Assembly (NCBI GenBank): GCA_045590755.1
Contig: JAZNRP010000014.1
Span: forward strand, 1 to 11,676
DNA length: 11,676 nucleotides
Direction: 5' to 3'
DNA from: SIG565 sp045590755
Lineage (GTDB): Bacteria > Bacillota > Clostridia > Oscillospirales > Acutalibacteraceae
The first letter of the stretch is position 1. Each line of letters starts with the position of its first letter. The notes under the pieces were generated by a model. The model had not been told where the DNA came from. It saw only the letters and a program-made list of their open reading frames with translations, and made no database searches. Made by a program: the position numbers and the translations under genes. Positions 1 through 4,223 of the stretch are shown here, one piece after another.

Positions 1-54
1 AAGTGCGTGGTCGTAACCCTTGATTCTGATACGAATCTTTTCTTTTACTGCCAT
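1..54 (-). CDS. rpsJ: 30S ribosomal protein S10 (N-terminal fragment)
   Basis: Only the first 18 codons are in the window; the gene continues past the left edge. They translate to MAVKEKIRIRIKGYDHAL, which matches the conserved S10 start (KIRIRLKGYDH in most bacteria). S10 is a small-subunit protein and, as NusE, part of the transcription antitermination complex. The ATG (52-54) is preceded by a near-perfect ribosome binding site, AAGGAGG, at 64-70. S10 is normally the first gene of the large ribosomal-protein operon (S10, L3, L4, L23, L2 and so on). The long leader and strong promoter upstream fit a first-gene position. Identity is secure despite the short fragment, because this N-terminus is highly conserved. 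Confidence 0.93.
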   Translation of the reverse strand, partial: MAVKEKIRIRIKGYDHAL

Positions 55-325
55 GGATAGTCGCCTCCTTAAAATAGTTGGCGGGCAAAACTTACACCGT
101 ACCGTGTGTTTCTTTGCGGCACATTATAAAACCGGATACACTGGGGTTACAGCAAAATCCGGGTACGGCAGTTAACTGCCGCGGCACATACCGACTCGCA
201 AGTTGTCGGGAGTGCAGGTTCTAAGTTTCTTTCGCCCGGTTTAAAATCGGACATACTCCGCGGAAATTTCCCCACTCGAAGTGGGCCACCTCCCGCATCA
301 TCGCATATCTATACGCATAGCGTAC
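55..325 (-). promoter_or_regulatory. Structured 5' leader of the S10 operon
   Basis: About 270 nt of untranslated leader separate the predicted transcription start (near 325) from the rpsJ ATG. Visible structures are a CCCAC/GTGGG hairpin with a UUCGA loop (271-285), a perfect 16-nt palindrome (166-181), and a CCGGAT/ATCCGG stem (132-162). On the minus strand that last stem is followed at once by UUUU (128-131), so it looks like a weak attenuator. The nonamer GCGGCACAT occurs twice (116-124 and 181-189), so two segments could compete for the same GC-rich partner. S10 operon leaders in E. coli, and reported ones in Firmicutes, are targets for autoregulation by ribosomal protein L4. That this leader is L4-responsive is inference. 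No convincing leader peptide was found. Confidence 0.6.
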
Positions 326-331
326 TAACGT

Positions 332-360
332 ATAATAACACAAGTAAATAGAAAAATCAA
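332..360 (-). promoter_or_regulatory. Sigma-A-type promoter of rpsJ
   Basis: On the minus strand a -35 TTGATT (355-360) and a -10 TATTAT (332-337) are separated by exactly 17 nt. The predicted start lies near 325. The flanks are very AT-rich, as expected for a ribosomal operon promoter. Confidence 0.75.
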
Positions 361-398
361 GTACTTTTTTAAAATTTTTTCAACAAATTTTAAGCCAT

Positions 399-435
399 AA
401 ACAAACCCGAATTCAAAATGAATTCGGGTTTGTTT
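399..435 (-). terminator. Intrinsic terminator of tspO
   Basis: A 16-bp perfect stem (399-414 with 420-435) has a 5-nt loop. The tspO TAA (436-438) directly abuts the stem. The U-tract is poor on the minus strand (GTTTGTTTATGG) and better on the plus strand, but no plus-strand gene precedes it. It separates tspO from the rpsJ promoter downstream. Confidence 0.75.
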
Positions 436-909
436 TTATCTATTCAATAAATATACCTGAAGTGTTAAATACCCTGCAAATGCCACCCATAATATATATG
501 GTATCAATAAATAGCCTGCGGGTTTTGAAATGCGGTAAAACTTTATAGTAGTAATAATTATAAGCGTTAGCAGAATGAGTAACCATATAAACGCAAATAA
601 ATACATTTCTCCATTAAAGAAAATTATTGACCAGAAGAAGTTGAAAATTAACTGTATAAAATAAAATAGAAGCGCGTTCCCCGCCATACCCGCTGAATAC
701 TTTGCGGTATACACAAGGTATGACGCTATGCCCATTAAAACATACAGTATTCCCCAAACAATCGGAAACAGCCACATAGGTGGTGTGAGCGGCGACTGAT
801 TTACATTTTCAAAGTCCTTCATAGCGCTACTTGTCAGCAGTGATGACAAACCGCCAACAAGCAAAGGTATGAGTATTGCAATAATTAAGGTTTTCCATCT
901 TATCTTCAC
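436..909 (-). CDS. tspO: TspO/MBR family membrane protein
   Basis: A five-helix integral membrane protein of the TspO (translocator protein / peripheral benzodiazepine receptor) family, which binds tetrapyrroles and related ligands. Its physiological role in Firmicutes is unsettled. The product is about 157 residues, the usual family length. Family signatures are the TPPMWLFPIVWGILYVLMG stretch near residues 42-60, a FIQLIFNFFWSIIFFN stretch near 84-99, and the late LIPYILWVAFAGYL stretch near 135-148. Start choice: the longest frame begins with GTG at 916-918, but a GGTGAT ribosome binding site lies over that codon. A second GTG at 907-909 has correct spacing and gives MKIRWKTL, typical of homologues as I recall them. 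The gene stands alone, closed by its own terminator. No convincing promoter was seen upstream. Confidence 0.9.
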   Translation of the reverse strand: MKIRWKTLIIAILIPLLVGGLSSLLTSSAMKDFENVNQSPLTPPMWLFPIVWGILYVLMGIASYLVYTAKYSAGMAGNALLFYFIQLIFNFFWSIIFFNGEMYLFAFIWLLILLTLIIITTIKFYRISKPAGYLLIPYILWVAFAGYLTLQVYLLNR

Positions 910-913
910 ATAT

Positions 914-920
914 ATCACCC
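914..920 (-). promoter_or_regulatory. Ribosome binding site that decides the tspO start
   Basis: Minus-strand GGGTGAT matches the GGTGAT part of the complement of the 16S 3' end. It sits 4 nt before the GTG at 907-909 and overlaps the more upstream GTG, so it supports the shorter protein. Confidence 0.6.
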
Positions 921-960
921 GTAATAATATATGTTGTGTTTATTTAATTTATTCGGGCGT

Positions 961-971
961 GTTCGAGTCCC
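961..971 (+). other. tRNA T-arm fragment ahead of a terminator
   Basis: GTTCGAGTCCC reads like the T-psi-C arm of a plus-strand tRNA. It is followed 11 nt later by a strong terminator (983-1015), the arrangement expected at the end of a tRNA gene. No acceptor, D-arm or anticodon arm can be folded upstream; that space is occupied by the tspO 5' region. It is probably the remnant of a lost tRNA gene, though chance cannot be excluded for an 11-mer. The same 11-mer recurs at 1963-1973. Confidence 0.45.
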
Positions 972-982
972 AATGTATAAAT

Positions 983-1015
983 AAAAAGCAGACACCCAAC
1001 GGGTGTCTGCTTTTT
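983..1015 (+). terminator. Strong hairpin terminator behind a tRNA remnant
   Basis: A 15-bp perfect stem (983-997 with 1001-1015) has a 3-nt AAC loop, with an A-tract before and a T-tract after. It could work in both directions. On the plus strand it follows the tRNA T-arm remnant. On the minus strand it would stop readthrough from the coiled-coil gene into tspO. Confidence 0.8.
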
Positions 1016-1148
1016 AATTGGAAAGTGTGTGCAAATTCGATGCCTTTTAATTTTGACCTATAGGTTTAAACCCCTACATGTTTTAGGGATAGTGTTATAT
1101 AGTTATACTATCCAATTCATACCTGCTTGATATATTGGAATTTGTTAT
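1016..1148. other. Non-coding AT-rich gap with small palindromes
   Basis: No gene was recognised here. There is an 8-nt palindrome CCTATAGG (1057-1064) overlapping a 10-nt palindrome GGTTTAAACC (1063-1072). A GGATAGT/ACTATCC inverted repeat (1087-1093 with 1107-1113) could form a weak hairpin downstream of the coiled-coil gene. There is no U-tract, so I do not call a terminator. Confidence 0.4.
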
Positions 1149-1286
1149 CTACAATGATAGCAGCTTTGCTATCATTTGTACTGTTTTTTCTAACTTAGTA
1201 ATTTTAGTATTGTAGTCTGCAATATCCTTTTCGCATGTTGCTAGTTTTGTTTCTAATTCTGATATAGTCGCTTTATAACTTTCTAT
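1149..1286 (-). pseudogene. In-frame C-terminal continuation of the coiled-coil gene
   Basis: Immediately after TAA 1287-1289, the same frame stays open for 45 codons to TAG at 1149-1151. It encodes a near-ideal coiled coil beginning IESYKATISELETKL. Hydrophobic or compatible residues occupy the a/d positions throughout: I1, Y4, I8, L11, L15, C18, I22, Y25, I29, L32, V36, I39, L43. One CAA-to-TAA change, next to an existing CAA codon, would explain the split. I favour a nonsense mutation, or a base error in the sequence. Programmed readthrough is possible but no known readthrough signal is visible. The end of this segment overlaps a 10-bp hairpin (1154-1177). Confidence 0.6.
1154..1177. repeat. 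Perfect 10-bp hairpin at the end of the coiled-coil tail
   Basis: AATGATAGCA and TGCTATCATT form a perfect 10-bp stem with a 4-nt loop. On the plus strand a T-run (1183-1189) follows only after 5 nt; on the minus strand there is none. It is a possible weak transcript-end structure and not a canonical terminator. Confidence 0.45.
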
Positions 1287-1688
1287 TTATTGTGCGTTAT
1301 TGCTGTTTTGTAATTGTTCAGTTAAATCTGCAATTTGTTTTACTAATTCTTCTTTTTCTTTCCCTAGTTCTTGTATTTTTCCAGTACATTTTTCTAGTTC
1401 TTCTTGAAGTTTCTTGATATTTTCTTCATAAGCAACCCTTACTTCTTCATAATCATCTATCGCTGTTTCATATCTTGCTATTGCTTGTTTGTTGGATTCG
1501 TTTGTTGCTTCTAAATTTGTTTTTTGTTCCTTCAATTCTTTTGTTTGTTCTTTTAATGTTGCAATTTGTGATTTGTAATCATCAATTTCGCTCCATCGAT
1601 TTTTAATATTAGTGTTTGAAATTAATAATAAAACTACTAAACCAATTATAATTATTCCAACTATCACACCAAGTATTATTTTCTTCAT
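1287..1688 (-). CDS. Membrane-anchored coiled-coil protein, unknown function
   Basis: A 133-residue product with a short basic start (MKK), one hydrophobic helix at residues 4-23, then an almost uninterrupted charged coiled coil from about residue 35 to the end. Hydrophobic residues fall at heptad spacing, for example I91, L94, L98, C101, I105, L108, L115, I119, L122 and L126. This predicts a single-pass membrane protein with a long helical stalk outside the membrane. I recognise no named family. The ATG at 1686-1688 has an upstream GAAGGATAGGG ribosome binding site and a near-consensus promoter. The frame ends at TAA 1287-1289, but coiled-coil sequence continues in the same frame for 45 codons, so this may be the front part of a broken gene. 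It lies in an AT-rich patch between tRNA fragments, possibly acquired DNA. Confidence 0.65.
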   Translation of the reverse strand: MKKIILGVIVGIIIIGLVVLLLISNTNIKNRWSEIDDYKSQIATLKEQTKELKEQKTNLEATNESNKQAIARYETAIDDYEEVRVAYEENIKKLQEELEKCTGKIQELGKEKEELVKQIADLTEQLQNSNNAQ

Positions 1689-1717
1689 AATTCCCTATCC
1701 TTCACAATTTTTTATTT

Positions 1718-1746
1718 ATTATACCATATAAATCTATAAGGTGCAA
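1718..1746 (-). promoter_or_regulatory. Near-consensus promoter of the coiled-coil gene
   Basis: On the minus strand a -35 TTGCAC (1741-1746) and a perfect -10 TATAAT (1718-1723) have a 17-nt spacer and an extended TGG just before the -10. The predicted start near 1711 leaves a leader of about 22 nt before the ATG. It is one of the strongest-looking promoters in the window, which is notable for a gene with an interrupted frame. Confidence 0.8.
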
Positions 1747-1789
1747 TAAGCAGCCGTTCATTAATCCGAATTGTAAGGTGTGATGATAT

Positions 1790-1903
1790 ACAGTCCTCAC
1801 GGACTGTTGTGCTTTACGGCTTGCTCGAATCCCTCTCTCCAAATAAAATTCAAAAGGAACCAATCCTTTTGGACTGATTCCTTTTAAATTGGCGCGCTGA
1901 AAG
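1790..1903. repeat. tRNA-associated repeat module, copy 1 (decayed)
   Basis: Parts in order: hairpin ACAGTCC/GGACTGT (1790-1807); GTTGTGCTTTACGGC (to 1820); a T-arm-like GCTCGAATCCC (1823-1833); AAATAAAAT; a terminator hairpin (1852-1885); and ATTGGCGCGCTGAAAG (1888-1903). The last part, on the minus strand, is the CCA end and 3' acceptor side of tRNA-Arg. Copy 2 lies at 1915-2039. The 20-nt block at 1801-1820 matches 1928-1947 at 19 of 20 positions, and the last 16 nt are identical. About 10 to 12 nt are missing before the T-arm relative to copy 2, and the rest of the tRNA-Arg is gone. Confidence 0.65.
1852..1885 (-). terminator. Terminator attached to the tRNA-Arg 3'-end remnant
   Basis: A 15-bp stem (1852-1866 with 1871-1885) has a 4-nt loop. 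As minus-strand RNA every position pairs, two of them by G-U wobble. As plus-strand RNA those two positions are A-C mismatches. This supports selection, or at least origin, as a terminator for the minus strand behind the vanished tRNA copy. Confidence 0.65.
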
Positions 1904-1914
1904 TAAGGCTCTTA

Positions 1915-2039
1915 AAAACAGTCCGGTGGACTGTTTTGCTTTACGGCGTATGCCCTCTCAGGGTTCGAGTCCCTCTAAACCATACAAATAAAATAAGAGT
2001 ACCTGTTTGGGTACTCTTATTTTATTGGCGCGCTGAAAG
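1915..2039. repeat. tRNA-associated repeat module, copy 2 (linked to intact tRNA-Arg)
   Basis: Parts in order: a 10-bp perfect hairpin AAAACAGTCC/GGACTGTTTT with a GGT loop (1915-1937); TTTTGCTTTACGGC; TATGCCCTCTCAGG; a full T-arm-like GGTTCGAGTCCC (1962-1973); CTCTAAACCA; AAATAAAAT; a terminator (1987-2026); and the 3' end of the intact tRNA-Arg. The T-arm part reads on the plus strand and ends in CCA (1980-1982), as if a plus-strand tRNA once faced tRNA-Arg across a shared terminator. I cannot fold a complete plus-strand tRNA from the residue. Confidence 0.65.
1987..2026 (-). terminator. Terminator of tRNA-Arg
   Basis: A 17-bp perfect stem (1987-2003 with 2010-2026) has a 6-nt loop. It is AT-rich at the base and begins at the last base of the tRNA CCA end. 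Bidirectional by symmetry. It ends the tRNA-Arg transcript and would also close anything transcribed rightward from the T-arm remnant. Confidence 0.8.
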
Positions 2040-2102
2040 GGACTCGAACCCCCGACCCTCTGCTTAGAAGGCAGATGCTCTATCCAGCTGAGCTATCAGC
2101 GC
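2026..2102 (-). tRNA. tRNA-Arg (anticodon UCU)
   Basis: A complete cloverleaf can be read on the minus strand. The acceptor stem is GCGCTGA with TCAGCGC (2096-2102 with 2030-2036), discriminator G at 2029, and an encoded CCA (2026-2028). The D-arm is GATAGCTCAGCTGGATAGAGC, and the anticodon stem TCTGC/GCAGA encloses loop CTTCTAA. The T-arm is GGGGGTTCGAACCCC. The anticodon TCT (2066-2068) decodes AGA arginine codons. A promoter lies just upstream and a terminator starts at the CCA end, so it is a single-gene transcription unit. The first part of its 3' end is duplicated at 1888-1903. Confidence 0.96.
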
Positions 2103-2131
2103 ATTTTGCCGTTTATTTGATGGCAACAACT

Positions 2132-2160
2132 ATTTTAACACAAACATAAAAAATAATCAA
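2132..2160 (-). promoter_or_regulatory. Promoter of tRNA-Arg
   Basis: On the minus strand -35 TTGATT (2155-2160), a 17-nt spacer, and -10 TAAAAT (2132-2137); predicted start near 2125, leaving a leader of about 22 nt to be trimmed. The bases before the -10 (TTGTGT) are the same as in the rpsJ promoter. Confidence 0.75.
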
Positions 2161-2195
2161 GCATAATTTATGTATTTTTATATATTCCTTTTTTG

Positions 2196-2224
2196 TTGAC
2201 AACAAAAGTATTTAAGGTTAAAAT
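2196..2224 (+). promoter_or_regulatory. Promoter of the shikimate-kinase-like gene
   Basis: A consensus -35 TTGACA (2196-2201), a 17-nt spacer and -10 TAAAAT (2219-2224) place the start near 2231. An upstream TTG start at 2193 would lie before the transcript begins, so translation must start at the ATG at 2253. Confidence 0.75.
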
Positions 2225-2252
2225 TATTAAAAACATATACGGGGTATTTTTT

Positions 2253-2753
2253 ATGAAAAATAATATAATTTTAATAGGTATGCCAGGTAGCGGAAAAAGT
2301 ACTGTCGGGGTACTGTTGGCTAAAATTTTGGGGTATGCTTTTATAGACTCTGACCTGCTTATTCAGCAAAGCGAAGGCAAAAAACTATACGAAATAATTA
2401 ATCAGGACGGCACAGAATATTTTTTAAATGTGGAAGACAAGGTGAACTCGCAAATCAAAACCGAAAAAACCGTTATTGCTACAGGTGGCAGTGTTGTTTA
2501 CTGCGAAAATGCAATGCATCACCTTAAAAGCACTGGTACAGTAGTTTACATACGGGTAACCCCCAAGCAACTGGAAAAGCGAATCAACAACATATCCACC
2601 CGTGGTGTTGTTATGCTAAATGGCGGTAGCTTAAATGACCTTTATTCAGAGCGGACTCCCCTTTACGAAAAATACGCCGATATTACGGTTGATAGTGATG
2701 ATGACTCATTAATTGCTAATGCTGAAAAAATTGCAGCAGCATTACTAAAATAA
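2253..2753 (+). CDS. aroK: Shikimate kinase (divergent AroK-type)
   Basis: A 166-residue P-loop kinase of the shikimate kinase family, which uses ATP to make shikimate 3-phosphate in the chorismate pathway. Walker A is GMPGSGKST at residues 9-17. The acidic pair D32/D34 in FIDSD matches the magnesium and shikimate aspartates. The lid arginine sits in TRGVVM and the ERTPLYEKYAD motif carries the late shikimate arginine. Differences from classical enzymes: the arginine after the conserved phenylalanine (R58 in the M. tuberculosis enzyme) is Leu58 here, and the GGG loop reads GGS (78-80). It stands alone, away from other aro genes. The ATG is preceded by GGGG at about 9 nt and lies downstream of the mapped promoter. 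The family is sure; the substrate is less so. Confidence 0.82.
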   Translation: MKNNIILIGMPGSGKSTVGVLLAKILGYAFIDSDLLIQQSEGKKLYEIINQDGTEYFLNVEDKVNSQIKTEKTVIATGGSVVYCENAMHHLKSTGTVVYIRVTPKQLEKRINNISTRGVVMLNGGSLNDLYSERTPLYEKYADITVDSDDDSLIANAEKIAAALLK

Positions 2754-2783
2754 AAAACATCCTACGAAAGTAGGATGTTTTTT
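2752..2783. terminator. Bidirectional terminator between aroK and trmO
   Basis: A 14-bp perfect stem (2752-2765 with 2770-2783) has a GAAA tetraloop, with A-tract and T-tract on opposite sides. It overlaps the end of the aroK stop codon and the first bases of the trmO stop codon (2782-2784), serving both convergent genes. Confidence 0.9.
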
Positions 2784-3447
2784 ATTTTACTTCTATTACA
2801 GTCACTCTGCCTTTTTCTACTTTAAACCTAACTTCCCTATTGCAGAAAGTAAAACCGTAGATGCGCCCGGCATCTTCAATATACGACGGACGCGGGTCAC
2901 TACTCAAAGCCGCTAACAGTTCGTTTAACTTTTCTTTTTCGAATTCACTCGCAAGCTCTTTTGGAAAAATCACTTCCAATTTTCGCTCATTAAGATTATC
3001 GGTAAAGCCGCCTGTAGCATCCTGCCTTGAATCTGTATACGGCAAATAAGGCTTTATATCAAATATGGGCGTACCATCCATCATATCCGCACCCGATACA
3101 TAAATTACGGGACCTAAATTTTCGGTAATTTCAATCTTCTCAATTTTTACTGAGGATAGTCCTATAGGGTTAGGTCTGAACGGTGAGCGTGTTGCGAATA
3201 CACCTTTTTTCTCGTTTCCGCCAAGCAGTGGTGGGCGGACTGTTGGTGACCATTTTTCCTTTTTGCTTTCAGAAAACTCCCAAATAAGCCATATATGTGA
3301 AAACTCACCGAGTCCCCTTACTGCATCGGGGTTGCGGTATTCTTTTTCAAAAATAATTTTTCCCTTTATTTCGTCATTTAATCCCGACTGACGCGGCAGA
3401 CCGAATTTTGTGGGAAAATCGGTTTTAATTTTTGCTATATATTTCAT
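2782..3447 (-). CDS. trmO: tRNA (adenine37-N6)-methyltransferase TrmO
   Basis: A SAM-dependent enzyme of the TsaA/YaeB (UPF0066) family that methylates t6A at position 37 of threonine tRNA. The 221-residue product has the full set of family blocks: FPTKFGLPRQSG (11-22), HIW (51-53), RPPLLGG (71-77), GVFATRSPFRPNPIGLS (82-98), DGTPIFDIKPYLPY (124-137), DPRPSY (184-189) and GFTFCNREVRF (198-208). The family is an unusual beta-barrel methyltransferase. The C-terminal third carries the second conserved domain, so the protein looks complete. It follows the HAD phosphatase gene by only 9 nt and probably shares its transcript. The ribosome binding site before the ATG is weak, which fits translational coupling. 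Confidence 0.93.
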   Translation of the reverse strand: MKYIAKIKTDFPTKFGLPRQSGLNDEIKGKIIFEKEYRNPDAVRGLGEFSHIWLIWEFSESKKEKWSPTVRPPLLGGNEKKGVFATRSPFRPNPIGLSSVKIEKIEITENLGPVIYVSGADMMDGTPIFDIKPYLPYTDSRQDATGGFTDNLNERKLEVIFPKELASEFEKEKLNELLAALSSDPRPSYIEDAGRIYGFTFCNREVRFKVEKGRVTVIEVK

Positions 3448-3456
3448 CTTTCACTC

Positions 3457-4098
3457 TCACAGGAATTTATAAATATCGTGTACTGTTTTGGCTATATATG
3501 TAGCACCCGCGGCTTCTAACTCCTTACGGTCACCAAAGCCATATAATACGCCAATACTGTCAACACCCATTGCCGCAGCGCCTTCACAATCAAATTTACG
3601 GTCGCCTACCATTACTATGCTATTTTTATCGGTCGTGCCGATTCTATCCAGTGCATACTTAATAACATCTGTCTTTTCGCTTCTTGTATTATCAAAGGTA
3701 GCTCCCGCTATAATATCAAAATATTTTTCAATTCCTAAATGCCTTAAAATTTTAGCTGCAAACTCTTCGGGCTTTGATGTGGCAATTACCGCCCGTCGTC
3801 CCGATTCTTTTATTCTAATTAGCAGTTCTTTAACACCGCTATACAGCTCTATTTCAAAAATTCCTTTGGCTTTATAATACTCCCTATAATACTTAACGAG
3901 TATTTCTGCTTCTTGCTTACTTATTTTTAACAATTTAGAAAATGAATCATCAAGTGGTGGGCCTAAAAAGAAATTAAGCGTACTACGCTTGGGCATTTGG
4001 GCGCCGTATTTATTAAGTGCATATTCGACAGAATTCAAAATTCCATTCTCGGAATTAATTATTGTTCCGTCCAAATCAAAAAGAACGGTATTATACAT
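3457..4098 (-). CDS. HAD-superfamily phosphatase (Gph/phosphoglycolate-phosphatase-like)
   Basis: A 213-residue cytosolic haloacid-dehalogenase-type phosphatase. Motif I is DLDGT with nucleophile D8 and acid D10; motif II is VIATSKP with T107/S108; motif III is probably K142; motif IV is VGDRKFD with D166 and D170. A helical cap lies between motif I and motif II (about 15-90), the subclass I arrangement seen in phosphoglycolate phosphatases and pyrimidine nucleotidases. The true substrate cannot be read from sequence. Metabolite repair (2-phosphoglycolate) or nucleotide dephosphorylation are the usual options. The ATG has a GGTGAT ribosome binding site 6 nt upstream. It heads a two-gene unit with trmO, 9 nt downstream. 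Confidence 0.88.
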   Translation of the reverse strand: MYNTVLFDLDGTIINSENGILNSVEYALNKYGAQMPKRSTLNFFLGPPLDDSFSKLLKISKQEAEILVKYYREYYKAKGIFEIELYSGVKELLIRIKESGRRAVIATSKPEEFAAKILRHLGIEKYFDIIAGATFDNTRSEKTDVIKYALDRIGTTDKNSIVMVGDRKFDCEGAAAMGVDSIGVLYGFGDRKELEAAGATYIAKTVHDIYKFL

Positions 4099-4116
4099 AG
4101 TTTTATCACCTTTTCT

Positions 4117-4145
4117 ATTTTAACCCATTGCTAATACAAAATCAA
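4117..4145 (-). promoter_or_regulatory. Promoter of the HAD-trmO operon
   Basis: On the minus strand -35 TTGATT (4140-4145), a 17-nt spacer and -10 TAAAAT (4117-4122). The predicted start is near 4110, giving a leader of about 12 nt that contains the GGTGAT ribosome binding site. Confidence 0.72.
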
Positions 4146-4159
4146 TAGTCAGGATTTTG

Positions 4160-4188
4160 TTGAATTAAGTAAAAAGATATGTTACATT
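4160..4188 (+). promoter_or_regulatory. Promoter of the M20 peptidase gene
   Basis: -35 TTGAAT (4160-4165), a 17-nt spacer, and -10 TACATT (4183-4188) preceded by an extended TGT. It is divergent from the HAD promoter, with only 14 nt between the two -35 elements. Confidence 0.6.
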
Positions 4189-4223
4189 ATAAATATAGCA
4201 ATTATTAAAAGGAGCAGTTATTA

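Noticed and set aside
239..315. A 25-codon frame inside the rpsJ leader as a possible leader peptide
   Set aside because: No ribosome binding site precedes its ATG, it shows no codon bias or repeated amino acid, and it overlaps the hairpin structures.
869..1063. Plus-strand 64-codon open frame over the tspO start and the tRNA remnant
   Set aside because: It runs antisense to tspO, through the T-arm fragment and the terminator hairpin, and has no ribosome binding site or family resemblance.
1087..1113. Terminator for the coiled-coil gene
   Set aside because: The stem is only 7 bp with a 13-nt loop and no U-tract follows on either strand.
1905..1985. A complete plus-strand tRNA ending at the CCA near 1980-1982
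   Set aside because: A T-arm and CCA can be seen but no matching 5' acceptor strand, D-arm or anticodon arm; the upstream part is a simple hairpin.
1790..2039. CRISPR-like or phage attachment interpretation of the repeated segments
   Set aside because: Only two unequal copies exist, with no spacers of constant length and no integrase or Cas gene; tRNA-derived duplication explains the parts better.
3488..3877. Plus-strand 129-codon open frame
   Set aside because: It is antisense to the HAD phosphatase, whose motifs are intact; the plus-strand product is low-complexity and has no start signals.
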